Source: Actinacidiphila acididurans (lineage in GTDB: Bacteria; Actinomycetota; Actinomycetes; Streptomycetales; Streptomycetaceae). From it: DNA of 64,000 bases. A program made the position numbers and the translations under genes. Location: positions 1 through 64,000 of the forward strand of contig NZ_JADKYB010000002.1 in the NCBI RefSeq assembly GCF_016918855.1. The letters run 5' to 3'. The number at the start of each line of letters is the position of its first letter. Positions within the stretch are counted from its first letter, which is position 1. The notes below the pieces were generated by a model that saw nothing but the letters and a program-made list of their open reading frames with translations, was not told where the DNA came from and made no database searches. This document shows, in pieces, positions 8,821 through 18,183 of the stretch.

Positions 8821-11799
8821 GTGTGCGCCTTGGTATTCCAGATGCCGGACCGGAGCGAAGGGCCGCCGGGACCGCGGACGAGGGTCGGCCGTCCGTCACG
8901 GCGCGCGCGGACGCTTCTGGTCACCATCGGCGTCCTCATGGTGCTCATGATCGCCTTCGTGATGTTCGCCGGTTTCTGGACCGACCTGCTGTGGTACCGC
9001 TCGGTGCACTACTCGTCGGTGTTCTCCACCATGGTGTGGACGAAGATCGGGCTGTTCTGCGTCTTCGGACTGGTGATGGCCACGGTCGTGGGCGTCAACA
9101 TCTACCTTGCGTACCGGCTGCGGCCGCCGCTGAGCGCCATGTCGGCCGAGCAGCAGAACCTGGACCGCTACCGGATGGGGATCGCGCCGTACCGGGCCTG
9201 GGCGCTGGCCGGGATCTGCGCCGCGGTCGGGCTGGTGGCCGGCGGCTCGGCGGCCACCCAGTGGCGGCTGTGGCTGCTGACCACCAACGCCACCCCCTTT
9301 CACGTGAAGGACCCGCAGTTCCACAAGGACGTTTCCTTCTACGCCTTCGACCTGCCCTGGTACCGCTTCCTGCTCGGCTTCGGCTTCGCCGCCGTGCTGC
9401 TCTCCCTGGTCGCCGCCCTGCTGGTGCACTACCTCTACGGCGGCCTGCGGCTGACCTCACCCGGCGGCGGCCGGGCCACCGCCGCGGCCACCGGCCACCT
9501 GTCGGTGCTGCTCGGCGTGTTCGTGTCGCTCAAGGCGGTCGCCTACTGGCTGGACCGGTACGGCCTGGCCGTCAAGCACAGCGACTTCAAGGCCACCGAC
9601 AACTGGACCGGCCTGCGGTACGTGGACGCCAACGCCTATCTGCCGGCCAAGACGATCCTGTTCTTCATCGCGGTGATCTGCGCGCTGCTGTTCTTCGCCA
9701 CCTTGTGGCGGCGTACCTGGTCGCTGCCGATGATCGGGCTCGGCCTGCTGGTGCTGTCCGCGATCCTGATCGGCGGCGTGTACCCGGCGCTGGTGCAGAA
9801 GTTCCAGGTGCAGCCCAACGAGGCCGCCAAGGAAGCGCCGTACATCCAGAAGAACATCGACGCCACCAGGGCCGCGTACGGCATCGCCGACAGCAAGGTG
9901 ACGGATTACGCCGGCACCAGCACCGCGTCCGACTCGACGCTGCGGGCCGACAGCAACACCTCCGCGTCGATCCGCGTGCTCGACCCCAATGTGGTCTCGC
10001 CCACCTTCCAGCAGACGCAGCAGTCGCGCGGCTACTACTCCTTCCCCTCCACGCTCGACGTGGACCGCTACACCGACGGCGGCAAGGAGCAGGACACCGT
10101 GGTGGGGCTGCGCGAGCTGAACATCAAGGGCGTGCCCGAGAGCAACTGGATCAACGACCACTTCACGTACACCCACGGCTTCGGCATAGTCGCGGCCAAG
10201 GGCACCGAGGTGACCAGCGGCGGGGGCGCCACGGAGGGCAACGACCCGAACGGCCAGCCCGTCTACACCGAGAAGGACCTGCCGACGACCGGCAGCATGG
10301 GGCCGTACGAGCAGCGCATCTACTTCGGCGAGCAGACCACGCAGTACTCGATCGTGGGCGGGCCGGCCAAGGAACTGGACTACGCGGACAAGCGGTCGTA
10401 CTCCTACCACGGCAAGGGCGGGGTCAGCCTCAGCAACCCGGTGACGCGCGCCGCCTATGCGGTGGCTTTCGGGGAGCCGCAGATCCTGTATTCCGGCGCC
10501 ATAGGTCACGGTTCGAAGATCCTGTACAACCGCACACCCAAGGACCGGGTCGAGGCGGTCGCGCCCTGGCTGACGATCGACGGCGACCCGTACCCGGCGG
10601 TGGTCGACGGGCACATCGTGTGGATCGTGGACGCCTATACGACGACCGACGGCTATCCCTACGCCTCGCGGACCACGCTCGGCGACACCACCACCGACTC
10701 GCTCACCGACGACCAGCGCTCGGTGGTCGCGCAGCAGAACCAGGTCAACTACATCCGCAACTCGGTCAAGGCGACCGTGGACGCCTACGACGGGACGGTG
10801 ACCCTCTACCAGTGGGACACCCAGGACCCGGTGCTCAAGACCTGGATGAAGGCCTTCCCGCACACCGTGCAGCCCAGGAGCGCCATCCCGCCGGACCTGC
10901 TGGCCCACCTGCGCTACCCGCAGGACCTGTTCAAGGTGCAGCGGCAACTGCTGGCCAAGTACCACGTCACCAAGGCGGCGCAGTTCTACGCCGGCAGCGA
11001 GGTGTGGGAGGTGCCCGACGACCCGGCCTCGAAGTCCGGCAAGGCGGTGCCGCCGTACTACCTGAGCCTGAAGATGCCGGGCCAGGACGCCCAGGCGTTC
11101 TCGCTCACCTCCACCTTCACCCCCAACAGCCGCAAGAACCTGGCCGCCTTCGTGGCGGTGGACGCCGACGCCACCAGCCCCGACTACGGCACGATGCGGA
11201 TGCTCAAACTGCCCAGCGACGCGCCGGTGGACGGCCCGCAGCTCGTGCAGAGCAAGTTCAACTCCGACTACGCCCAGTCGATCACCCTGCTGCGCGGCAA
11301 GGACTCCACGATCGAGTACGGCAATCTGCTGACGCTGCCGCTGGACGGGGGGCTGCTGTACGTGGAGCCGGTCTACGTACGCGGCGCCAACACCGACTAC
11401 CCGTTGATGAAGAAGGTGTTCGTCAACTTCAACGGTCAACAGACCGCCCTGGAAGACACCCTCGGCAAGGCACTGGATTCCGCCTTCGGCACGACCGGCG
11501 CCGGCCCGCCCTCCGGGCCCGGTACGGGACCGGGTACGGGAGGCGGCACCGGCACCGGCGGGGGCACGGCGACCAGCCCGCCGCACGCGGCCTCGCCCTC
11601 GCTCCAGGACGCGCTCAACCGCGCGCAACAGGCGTACGACGACGGGCAGCAGGCGCTCAAGGACGGCGACTGGCAGAAGTACGGCGAGGCGCAGAAGCGG
11701 CTCGCGGCGGCCCTGAAGGACGCTCGGGCGGCGGAAAAGGGGACGTCATCCGGCGCATCGGCCTCACCCGCCCCGAAGGCATCGGGAAAGAAGGGCTGA
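8821..11799 (+). CDS. UPF0182 family large membrane protein
   Basis: A 992-residue protein. The N-terminal third has about seven membrane helices (near residues 31-53, 68-98, 122-140, 183-206, 222-245, 277-297 and 302-325). A soluble domain of about 500 residues follows, presumably extracytoplasmic, and then a Gly/Thr/Pro linker and a C-terminal helical tail rich in Ala, Lys and Gln. This is the UPF0182 (COG1615) architecture, restricted largely to actinobacteria and cyanobacteria and without known function. The GTG at 8821 is used because the FQMPDR segment upstream of the ATG at 8842 looks conserved; the ATG remains possible. The stop lies 44 bp before a tRNA gene. Confidence 0.9.
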   Translation: MCALVFQMPDRSEGPPGPRTRVGRPSRRARTLLVTIGVLMVLMIAFVMFAGFWTDLLWYRSVHYSSVFSTMVWTKIGLFCVFGLVMATVVGVNIYLAYRLRPPLSAMSAEQQNLDRYRMGIAPYRAWALAGICAAVGLVAGGSAATQWRLWLLTTNATPFHVKDPQFHKDVSFYAFDLPWYRFLLGFGFAAVLLSLVAALLVHYLYGGLRLTSPGGGRATAAATGHLSVLLGVFVSLKAVAYWLDRYGLAVKHSDFKATDNWTGLRYVDANAYLPAKTILFFIAVICALLFFATLWRRTWSLPMIGLGLLVLSAILIGGVYPALVQKFQVQPNEAAKEAPYIQKNIDATRAAYGIADSKVTDYAGTSTASDSTLRADSNTSASIRVLDPNVVSPTFQQTQQSRGYYSFPSTLDVDRYTDGGKEQDTVVGLRELNIKGVPESNWINDHFTYTHGFGIVAAKGTEVTSGGGATEGNDPNGQPVYTEKDLPTTGSMGPYEQRIYFGEQTTQYSIVGGPAKELDYADKRSYSYHGKGGVSLSNPVTRAAYAVAFGEPQILYSGAIGHGSKILYNRTPKDRVEAVAPWLTIDGDPYPAVVDGHIVWIVDAYTTTDGYPYASRTTLGDTTTDSLTDDQRSVVAQQNQVNYIRNSVKATVDAYDGTVTLYQWDTQDPVLKTWMKAFPHTVQPRSAIPPDLLAHLRYPQDLFKVQRQLLAKYHVTKAAQFYAGSEVWEVPDDPASKSGKAVPPYYLSLKMPGQDAQAFSLTSTFTPNSRKNLAAFVAVDADATSPDYGTMRMLKLPSDAPVDGPQLVQSKFNSDYAQSITLLRGKDSTIEYGNLLTLPLDGGLLYVEPVYVRGANTDYPLMKKVFVNFNGQQTALEDTLGKALDSAFGTTGAGPPSGPGTGPGTGGGTGTGGGTATSPPHAASPSLQDALNRAQQAYDDGQQALKDGDWQKYGEAQKRLAAALKDARAAEKGTSSGASASPAPKASGKKG

Positions 11800-11843
11800 G
11801 TCGGGAAAGACCCCGCGTCGTGGTACTGTTTGGGACACAACGA

Positions 11844-11917
11844 CGCGGGGTGGAGCAGCTCGGTAGCTCGCTGGGCTCATAACCCAGAGGTCGCAGGTTC
11901 AAATCCTGTCCCCGCTA
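11844..11917 (+). tRNA. Initiator tRNA-fMet (CAT), copy 1
   Basis: A 74-nt cloverleaf without encoded CCA. The anticodon loop is CTCATAA, closed by CTGGG/CCCAG, so the anticodon is CAT. Two initiator hallmarks are present: a C1-U72 mismatch at the top of the acceptor stem, and three consecutive G-C pairs at the base of the anticodon stem. The T loop is GTTCAAATC. An identical copy lies at 14368. Confidence 0.95.
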
Positions 11918-11923
11918 CGTATC

Positions 11924-11957
11924 AAGAGGCCCGAAGTCAACCGACTTCGGGCCTCTT
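11924..11957 (+). terminator. Terminator after tRNA-fMet copy 1
   Basis: A perfect 15-bp inverted repeat, AAGAGGCCCGAAGTC with its complement, separated by four bases, begins 7 bp after the tRNA. Confidence 0.8.
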
Positions 11958-12108
11958 CACGTGAACGTGAATTCACTTGAACCGGGGACGTCGTCGCGTA
12001 CGTGTTTGATCGTGAGCGATGTCGGGAAGTCGGGAAGTCGACAAAACGCTGAAGTGACCGATCGGGTTGCGGTATACCTGGTGTACGCCGGTAACAGGTG
12101 GTGCGACG

Positions 12109-14034
12109 ATGGGGCTTATGGGGGACGGTGCGAGGCTGCTGAACACTCGTCAGATCCATGATCAGCGTGGGTCGGCGGGCGGTCCGGCCACGCCCGCGGG
12201 CCCTGCGCAGGGAGCCGCGGCGGGAGCGCTGCTGCCCGCCCAGCGCACCGAGGACGCCGTGCCGCAGCTCGCCGTCCCCGCGGGCGACGGGAGCGGACCG
12301 GCGGGCGAGGAGCTGCCCGCCCCCGTCCTGCTCACCGAGCTGCCCGACGAGGAGACCCTCGCCATGCGCGAGGAGGCCGAGATAGAGGCCAGGCACCGCA
12401 GGGCGGCCGAGCAGGGCGACCCGGGGGCGATGAGCGCGCTCGGCACGCTGCTGCTGCGCCGCGGCGACCTGGACGGCGCGGAGCCGTTCCTGCGCGCCGC
12501 CGTCCAGCACGGCGACCGGGCCGCCGCCAACAACCTCGCGGTCCTGCTGCACCAGCGCGGGTACGCCGACGAGGCGGCCGGCTGGTGGCGGATCGCCGCC
12601 GTCGCCGGCTCCGCGCCGGCCGCGCACGCGCTCGGCCGGCACTTCCGGGAGCGCGGCGACGAGCCGGGCGCCGAGTACTGGCTGCGCCAGGCCGCCGAGT
12701 CCGGCCACACCCTGGGCGCCTACGCGCTGGCCGACCTGCTCGACCACCGGCGCGACGTCGGCGCCGAGCGCTGGTACCGGGCCGCGGCCGAGCACGGCCA
12801 CCGCGAGGCCGCGTACCGGGTGGCCCGGATCTGCGCGGAGCGCGGCCACGACCGCGAGGCCGAGCAGTGGTACCGGCAGGCCGCCGCGCGCCGCCACCGG
12901 CGGGCCGCGCTGCGCCTGGGCACCCTGCTGGAGGAGCGCGGCGAGATCAAGGAGGCCGGGCACTGGTACCTGACCGCGGCCCGTGACGGCGAGGCCCGCG
13001 CGGCCTGCGCGCTCGGCTTCCTGCTGCGCGACGCCGGCGACGTGGAGCAGGCCGCCACCTGGTGGCGGCGCGCCGCCCAGGCCGGCGACGGGAACGCGGC
13101 GAACGCGCTCGGCGCCTTGCACGCGCAGGGCGGCGAGACCCAGACCGCCGAGCGGTGGTACCGCTCCGCCATGGCAGCCGGTGACGTCAACGGCGCCTAC
13201 AACCTCGGCCTGCTCTGCGCCGGGCAGGGCCGCACCACGCAGGCCGAGCAGTGGTACCGCAAGGCGGCGTACGCCGGGCACCGCGAGGCGGCCAACGCGC
13301 TGGCCGTCCTGCTGCTCCAGCGCGGCGACGCGGCCGGGGCCGAGCCCTGGTTCTCCAAGGCGGCCGAGGCCGGCTCCATCGACGCGGCCTTCAACCTCGG
13401 CATCCTGCACGCCGGGCGGGACGAGAGCGAGGACGCCCGGCGCTGGTACGAGCGGGCCGCCGCGGCCGGACACGCCGAGGCCGCGCTTCAGGTGGCGATC
13501 GCGCTCCAGCACGAGGGCGACCACCACGCCGCCGAGCGCCATCTGCGGTGCGCCGCGGGCGGAGGCAGCCCCGAGGCCGCCTTCCGGCTCGGCGGGCTGC
13601 TCGAGCGGCGCGAGCAGGAGGAGGGCGCCGTCGCGCACGGCGAGGCGGAGGAGTGGTACGAGCGGGCCGCCCGGCAGGGGCACGCCCGGGCCCAGGTGCG
13701 GCTCGGCATGTGCGCGGCCAAGCGCGGTGACGTGGTGGGCGCCGCCCACTGGTACCGCCAGGCCGCCGAGTCCGGCTCCCGCAACGGCGCGTTCAATCTC
13801 GGGCTGCTGCTGGCCCGGGAGGGGTCCGAGCCCGAGGCCGCGCTGTGGTGGACCCGCGCGGCGGATGCCGGGCACGGGCGCGCTGCGCTGCGCTTGGCTC
13901 TGCTTTCCGCTCGTCGCGGTGACTTGTCCGCGGCGCAGTCGTGGTGTGCCCGCGCGATTTCCTGCGGGCCGCCGGAAGTGGCCGAGCGGGCGGCTCGGCT
14001 CACCGATGCGGTGGCTCACGAATTGACGGCTTGA
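12109..14034 (+). CDS. Sel1/TPR-type repeat protein
   Basis: A protein of about 641 residues. The first ~90 residues are a disordered Ala/Gly/Pro linker. The rest consists of some fourteen to sixteen tandem ~35-residue repeats with the pattern A-x-x-W-Y-R-x-A-A-x-x-G-x-x-x-A-A, typical of Sel1-like repeats (for example EQWYRKAAYAGHREAANALA). Such solenoids act as protein-protein scaffolds; the partner is unknown. The ATG at 12109 has AGGTGG 7 bp upstream; an ATG at 12118 is also possible. There is no signal peptide. It lies between two identical initiator tRNA genes. Confidence 0.85.
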   Translation: MGLMGDGARLLNTRQIHDQRGSAGGPATPAGPAQGAAAGALLPAQRTEDAVPQLAVPAGDGSGPAGEELPAPVLLTELPDEETLAMREEAEIEARHRRAAEQGDPGAMSALGTLLLRRGDLDGAEPFLRAAVQHGDRAAANNLAVLLHQRGYADEAAGWWRIAAVAGSAPAAHALGRHFRERGDEPGAEYWLRQAAESGHTLGAYALADLLDHRRDVGAERWYRAAAEHGHREAAYRVARICAERGHDREAEQWYRQAAARRHRRAALRLGTLLEERGEIKEAGHWYLTAARDGEARAACALGFLLRDAGDVEQAATWWRRAAQAGDGNAANALGALHAQGGETQTAERWYRSAMAAGDVNGAYNLGLLCAGQGRTTQAEQWYRKAAYAGHREAANALAVLLLQRGDAAGAEPWFSKAAEAGSIDAAFNLGILHAGRDESEDARRWYERAAAAGHAEAALQVAIALQHEGDHHAAERHLRCAAGGGSPEAAFRLGGLLERREQEEGAVAHGEAEEWYERAARQGHARAQVRLGMCAAKRGDVVGAAHWYRQAAESGSRNGAFNLGLLLAREGSEPEAALWWTRAADAGHGRAALRLALLSARRGDLSAAQSWCARAISCGPPEVAERAARLTDAVAHELTA

Positions 14035-14129
14035 CCGGGGGGAGGGCCGCGGCTCCCTGCGGGGCTCGCCTTTGTGGCGTCCAGCTCGGGGGGTGCGGTG
14101 CGTTGCCGGGTGTCGGTGCGTTGTGGTTT

Positions 14130-14313
14130 CTCGCGCAGTTCCTCGCGCCCCTGGTGGGGCGGCCTGCTTCCCGGCTCACCCGCGCCCCTGGTGGGGCGGC
14201 GTGCTCCTTTGCGCCCCTGGCGGGGCGGCCTGCTTCCCGGCTCAGCCGCGCCCCTGGCGGGGCGGCCCTGCCCGACCCGCGCCCTCTGCCCAGCCGCGCC
14301 CCTGCGGGGCGGC
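14130..14313. repeat. Dispersed repeat core followed by a hairpin array
   Basis: The gap 14035-14367 has no gene. It contains one dispersed-repeat core (CGCGCAGTTCCTCGCGCCCC, ending at 14152) and then five copies of a hairpin unit of the form GCGCCCCTG-N-GGGGCGG, near 14145, 14181, 14210, 14246 and 14294. Several are separated by the spacer GGCCTGCTTCCCGGCTCA. The unit length is roughly 30-48 bp. Each unit can fold into a short GC stem like a terminator, and the array ends just before the promoter of the second tRNA gene. Confidence 0.8.
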
Positions 14314-14326
14314 CTGGGAAACGGAT

Positions 14327-14356
14327 TTGGTCGGGTCACCGTGCGTGGTCTAGAGT
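14327..14356 (+). promoter_or_regulatory. Candidate promoter of tRNA-fMet copy 2
   Basis: TTGGTC at 14327-14332 and TAGAGT at 14351-14356, with an 18-bp spacer, put the expected start of transcription about 5 bp before the mature tRNA. Both boxes match the housekeeping sigma consensus moderately. Confidence 0.5.
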
Positions 14357-14367
14357 GGTCGCAACGA

Positions 14368-14441
14368 CGCGGGGTGGAGCAGCTCGGTAGCTCGCTGGGC
14401 TCATAACCCAGAGGTCGCAGGTTCAAATCCTGTCCCCGCTA
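14368..14441 (+). tRNA. Initiator tRNA-fMet (CAT), copy 2
   Basis: Identical over 74 nt to the copy at 11844, including the CAT anticodon, the C1-U72 mismatch and the three G-C pairs of the anticodon stem. The identity extends only about six bases upstream and three downstream, so the flanks have diverged. It has its own promoter and its own terminator. Confidence 0.95.
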
Positions 14442-14447
14442 CGAAAA

Positions 14448-14481
14448 GAAGGGCCCGGAGGCAAGTGCCTCCGGGCCCTTC
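14448..14481 (+). terminator. Terminator after tRNA-fMet copy 2
   Basis: A perfect 15-bp inverted repeat, GAAGGGCCCGGAGGC with its complement and a four-base AAGT loop, begins 7 bp after the tRNA. Its sequence differs from the terminator of copy 1, which argues against a recent block duplication. Confidence 0.8.
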
Positions 14482-14679
14482 GTCTGTTCCGGCAAATGTT
14501 CCGGCAAAGACCGGTCGAACCGGGTTGGTGGAGACCGGGCCGGAGGGAGATCCTGGAGCCGGCACCGGAGGTGCCGGACGCAGCGCGCGGCGGGAGGGAA
14601 CCCCGCACGGCCCGGGAAGACCAGCCCGCGGTCGCGCGCGGCGCGAGGTGCCGCCGTAACGGGGAAGATCCAGGCAAGC

Positions 14680-15966
14680 GTGGAGGCGGGATTGCTGCGC
14701 AGACGGCGGAGCCGGTCCGCGGTGACCGTGAACACGGCGCGCTGGAGCATGTGGTGCGCCCGCGCCCAGTCCGGCCGCCCCGAGGACGTGCGCTCTCTCG
14801 TCGTTCAGTTGCGGGGAGCGGTCGAGCAGGGGCCGGTCTACGACCGTGCCGCGGCTCTGGACGCGCTCGCCCGGGATCCCGTGCCGCTGCTGATCCACTT
14901 GGACCGGCACGCCCGTCCGGGCGGACTGACCACGGGTGTGCCCGAGGGCCCCGCCGACCTGCTGCGCCTGCTGATGTGCTCGCTCGACTCCGACGGCCGG
15001 CTCCGCGAGGCGGCCGTCGAGGGGCTGGCGGGGCGGGGCGGGCCGCTGCCGACCGCCGCACTGGCGCTGCGGGCCGTCGACTGGGTGCCCCGGGTCCGGG
15101 ACCGCGCGGTCGCGGCGCTGCTCGCCCGCTGCGCGCCGGACGAGGTGGCCGCCGCCGTCCGGGTGCTGCTCCGGCTGGACGGCCGGCGCCGGGCGGACGG
15201 CCTGCTCGCCGCCTACCGCCGGACGCTGGCCACGCCCCCGCACCGCCGCGCGGTGCGCGCGCTGGCCGCGGACACCGACCCGCCGACCCGCCGCTTCGGT
15301 ATGGAGCTGGCCCTGGACCTGGGCGAATACGTGCGCGGTGACCTGCTGCGCACCGCCCTGCACGACCGGGACCAGGTGTGCCGCAAGCTGTGCGCCCAGC
15401 GGCTGCTGGAACTCGACCCCGGGCAGGCCGGCCGGCTGCTGCGGGCCAGGGGGGCGGGGGTACGGGAAATGGCGGTGGCCGCGCTGCCCGGTGACGTACC
15501 GGCCGCGCGGCTGGTCCCGCTGCTCGCCGACCGCGCCCGGATGGTGCGCGCCCAGGCCCGCTGGCAGCTCTACCAGCGCGGCGAGCCGCCCGCCGACGTC
15601 TACCGCGGACAGCTCCGCCGGGCGCTGCGTGCCCAGGCATCGCCGGGTTTACTGGCCGGTCTGGCCCGGGGGCTCGGCGAATGCGGGGACGCGGCGGACA
15701 CCGAACTGCTCACCCGCCTGCTCGGCCGCCCGCCGGCCGCGGTGCGCCGGGCCGCCGTCCACGCGGTGGGCCGGCTGGCCAAGCCCGAGGAACTGGTCGG
15801 CCTGCTCGGCCCGCTGGCCAACGACCCCGACCCGGGCGTGGCCCGCGAGGTCTTCGAAGCGCTCACCCGCGTGCCCGAAGGGGTGCCGGCTGAGACCGTC
15901 TGGGTCGGCCGGGTCCGCAGCGAGCCGGCCGTCCGCCGCGCCGCGGAGCGCATACGCCGCAGGTGA
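14680..15966 (+). CDS. HEAT-repeat protein
   Basis: A protein of about 428 residues built of Ala/Leu/Arg-rich helical pairs, with recurrent patterns such as DRAVAALLARCAPDEVAAAV, VRRAAVHAVGRLAKPEELV and LANDPDPGVAREVFEAL, characteristic of HEAT or PBS-lyase-like repeats. It has no catalytic motif, signal peptide or membrane helix. The true start is uncertain: the ATG at 14680 is used, but conservation may begin near WSMWCARAQSGRPED about 22 residues in. It lies alone between the tRNA and the catR gene. The role is unknown; repeats of this kind generally mediate protein binding. Confidence 0.7.
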   Translation: MEAGLLRRRRSRSAVTVNTARWSMWCARAQSGRPEDVRSLVVQLRGAVEQGPVYDRAAALDALARDPVPLLIHLDRHARPGGLTTGVPEGPADLLRLLMCSLDSDGRLREAAVEGLAGRGGPLPTAALALRAVDWVPRVRDRAVAALLARCAPDEVAAAVRVLLRLDGRRRADGLLAAYRRTLATPPHRRAVRALAADTDPPTRRFGMELALDLGEYVRGDLLRTALHDRDQVCRKLCAQRLLELDPGQAGRLLRARGAGVREMAVAALPGDVPAARLVPLLADRARMVRAQARWQLYQRGEPPADVYRGQLRRALRAQASPGLLAGLARGLGECGDAADTELLTRLLGRPPAAVRRAAVHAVGRLAKPEELVGLLGPLANDPDPGVAREVFEALTRVPEGVPAETVWVGRVRSEPAVRRAAERIRRR

Positions 15967-16019
15967 CGCGGATTCGTCGCAGGTGAGAGGGATACGACAC
16001 GCCGGACACCCAGCCGTAC

Positions 16020-16070
16020 GGACGTACGCCGGGCCGCCGTCAGGACGTACGCCGTCCTCGGGACGTACGA
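16020..16070. repeat. Three GGACGTACG direct repeats
   Basis: GGACGTACG occurs at about 16020, 16043 and 16061, in the gap between the HEAT-repeat gene and the 3' end of the convergent Fur-family gene. Each unit contains the palindrome CGTACG. The function is unknown. Confidence 0.45.
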
Positions 16071-16074
16071 CCTG

Positions 16075-16497
16075 CTACGCCGCCGCGCGGGCGCAGTCCG
16101 GGCACAGGCCGCGGTAGGTGACCTCGACGTCCGCGACCGCGAAGCCGAAGCGCTCCTCCGCCGGCAGGCTCGCCAGCGGGTCGCCGTGCGGGTGGACGTC
16201 GCGGATCGTGCCGCAGCGGGAGCACACCAGGTGCTGGTGCGGCCGGTGGGCGTTCGGGTCGTACCGCTTGGCGCGGCCGTCGGTCGCGACCTCGATGACT
16301 TCCCCGATGCCGACCATCTCGCCGAGCGTGTTGTAGACGGTCGCACGGGAGATCTCGGGCAGCCGCTCGATGGCGCGCGCGTGCACCTCGTCGGCGGTCA
16401 GGTGGACGTGCTCGCCGTCGAGGACCTCGGCCACGACGCGGCGCTGGGCGGTCAGCCGCCATCCCCGCTCGCGCAGGCGTTCCAGCAGGTCACTCAT
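16075..16497 (-). CDS. catR: Fur-family peroxide-sensing repressor (CatR-like)
   Basis: A 140-residue Fur/PerR-type regulator. The winged helix occupies residues ~1-80 (RLTAQRRVVAEVL, then SRATVYNTLGEM as recognition helix). The dimer domain has the HRPHQHLVCSRCG metal-binding segment and a second CxxC, CPDC, near the C-terminus, giving a structural zinc site. In Streptomyces coelicolor, CatR represses the adjacent catalase gene and its own gene and is released by peroxide. The divergent arrangement with a catalase, 131 bp between starts, matches that pair. The palindrome between the genes is the likely operator. Confidence 0.85.
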   Translation of the reverse strand: MSDLLERLRERGWRLTAQRRVVAEVLDGEHVHLTADEVHARAIERLPEISRATVYNTLGEMVGIGEVIEVATDGRAKRYDPNAHRPHQHLVCSRCGTIRDVHPHGDPLASLPAEERFGFAVADVEVTYRGLCPDCARAAA

Positions 16498-16555
16498 GCC
16501 ATCAGGGTAACAGCCCGGCTCCTGGAGCAGAATATGTCCGCAACTGACTCACATC

Positions 16556-16583
16556 TTGACTTGGACAAAGTCCATTGTAGGAT
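16556..16583 (+). promoter_or_regulatory. Catalase promoter with overlapping palindromic operator
   Basis: TTGACT at 16556-16561 and TAGGAT at 16578-16583, separated by 16 bp, form a good promoter for the catalase gene. The spacer holds a perfect palindrome TGGAC-AAA-GTCCA (16562-16574), and TTGACTT precedes it. A repressor bound there would cover both boxes. Assignment to the Fur-family neighbour is inference from context. Confidence 0.7.
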
Positions 16584-16628
16584 CAGGTCCGGTACAGCCG
16601 AGGACAGCTCGATCGCAGGGAGAAGCAC

Positions 16629-18089
16629 GTGACCGTATCGGAGACGGGTCCGCTGACCACGGAGGCCGGCGCGCCGGTAGCGGACAACCAGAACAGCGAG
16701 ACGGCCGGCCTCGGCGGACCGGTCCTGATCCAGACCCAGCACCTCATCGAGAAGCTGGCCCACTTCAACCGGGAGCGCATCCCGGAGCGCATCGTGCACG
16801 CCCGGGGCGCGGGGGCGTACGGCACCTTCACCCTCACCCGGGACGTCTCGCAGTGGACCAGGGCCGCCTTCCTCTCCGAGGCCGGCAAGCAGACCGAGGT
16901 CTTCCTGCGCTTCTCCACGGTGGCCGGCAACCTCGGCTCGGCGGACGCGGTGCGCGACCCGCGCGGCTTCGCGCTGAAGTTCTACACCGAGGAGGGCAAC
17001 TACGACCTCGTCGGCAACAACACCCCGGTGTTCTTCATCAAGGACGCCCTCAAGTTCCCCGACTTCATCCACACCCAGAAGCGCGATCCGTACAGCGGCT
17101 CGCAGGAGGCGGACAACGTCTGGGACTTCTGGGGCCTGTCGCCGGAGTCCACGCACCAGGTGACCTGGCTGTTCGGCGACCGCGGCATCCCCGCGTCCTA
17201 CCGCCACATGAACGGCTACGGCTCGCACACCTACCAGTGGAGCAACGAGGCCGGCGAGGCCTTCTGGGTCAAGTACCACTTCAAGACCGACCAGGGGATC
17301 AAGAACCTGACGCAGGCTGAGGCCAACCTGCTGGCCGGCGAGGACCCCGACAGCCACCAGCGCGACCTGCGCGAGGCCATCGAGCGCGGCGAGTTCCCCA
17401 GCTGGACCGTGCAGGTGCAGATCATGCCGGCGGCGGACGCGGCCACGTACCGCTTCAACCCCTTCGACCTGACCAAGGTCTGGCCGCACGCGGACTACCC
17501 GCCGATCGAGATCGGCCGGCTGGAGCTGAACCGCAACCCGGAGAACATCTTCGCCGAGGTCGAGCAGTCGATCTTCAGCCCGGCGCACCTGGTGCCCGGC
17601 ATCGGCCCGTCCCCGGACAAGATGCTCCAGGGCCGGCTGTTCGCCTACGGTGACGCGCACCGCTACCGGGTCGGCATCAACGCCGACCACCTGCCGGTGA
17701 ACCGGCCGCACGCCACGACGGTGCGCACCCACAGCCGGGACGGCGCCCTCTACGACGGCCGGCACGGCGGGGCGAAGAACTACGAACCCAACAGCTTCGG
17801 CGGCCCGTTCGAGACCGGCCGGCCGCTGTGGGAGCCGTCGGAGGTGTCCGGCACCACGCAGTACAGCGCGGCGCCCACGCACGCCGAGGACAACGACTTC
17901 GTCCAGGCCGGCACCCTCTACCGGCTGATGCCGGAGGACGAGAAGGGCCGGCTGATCGACAACCTGGCGGGCTTCATCGCGAAGGTGTCGCGCGACGACA
18001 TCGCCGAGCGCGCGGTGAACAACTTCCGTCAGGCCGACCCCGACTTCGGCAAGCGGCTGGAGGCCGCGGTCCAGGCCCTCCGCGGCTGA
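16629..18089 (+). CDS. catA: Monofunctional heme catalase
   Basis: A 486-residue catalase, decomposing hydrogen peroxide in the cytoplasm. The distal-side motif [19 protein letters not shown] places the catalytic histidine at residue 57, and [14 protein letters not shown] gives the proximal heme-ligand tyrosine at 340. Length fits the small-subunit clade. The GTG at 16629 has AGGGAG about 9 bp upstream. It is divergent from the CatR-like repressor and preceded by a promoter with an operator in its spacer, so peroxide induction is expected. A strong hairpin follows the stop. Confidence 0.95.
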   Translation: MTVSETGPLTTEAGAPVADNQNSETAGLGGPVLIQTQHLIEKLAHFNRERIPERIVHARGAGAYGTFTLTRDVSQWTRAAFLSEAGKQTEVFLRFSTVAGNLGSADAVRDPRGFALKFYTEEGNYDLVGNNTPVFFIKDALKFPDFIHTQKRDPYSGSQEADNVWDFWGLSPESTHQVTWLFGDRGIPASYRHMNGYGSHTYQWSNEAGEAFWVKYHFKTDQGIKNLTQAEANLLAGEDPDSHQRDLREAIERGEFPSWTVQVQIMPAADAATYRFNPFDLTKVWPHADYPPIEIGRLELNRNPENIFAEVEQSIFSPAHLVPGIGPSPDKMLQGRLFAYGDAHRYRVGINADHLPVNRPHATTVRTHSRDGALYDGRHGGAKNYEPNSFGGPFETGRPLWEPSEVSGTTQYSAAPTHAEDNDFVQAGTLYRLMPEDEKGRLIDNLAGFIAKVSRDDIAERAVNNFRQADPDFGKRLEAAVQALRG

Positions 18090-18114
18090 CGACCCACCGC
18101 TTGACCGAAAGGCC

Positions 18115-18151
18115 GAAGGGGGCCGGATGTCATGGGACTCCGGCCCCCTTC
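18115..18151 (+). terminator. Terminator after catalase
   Basis: A 13-bp perfect inverted repeat, GAAGGGGGCCGGA and its complement with an 11-base loop, lies 25 bp after the catalase stop and before the convergent CBS gene. Confidence 0.8.
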
Positions 18152-18183
18152 GCCGCGCGTGATCGCCGATCGGGCGGCGCGGA

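Noticed and set aside
8778-11882. Long open frame in another phase of the UPF0182 gene
   Set aside because: Arg/Gly/Pro-rich shadow frame with no family resemblance; the UPF0182 frame has membrane helices and family conservation.
14346-14360. TGGTCTAGAGTGG resembling a DasR dre site before the second tRNA gene
   Set aside because: Only one half of the palindrome fits, and the sequence is better explained as the -10 region of the tRNA promoter.
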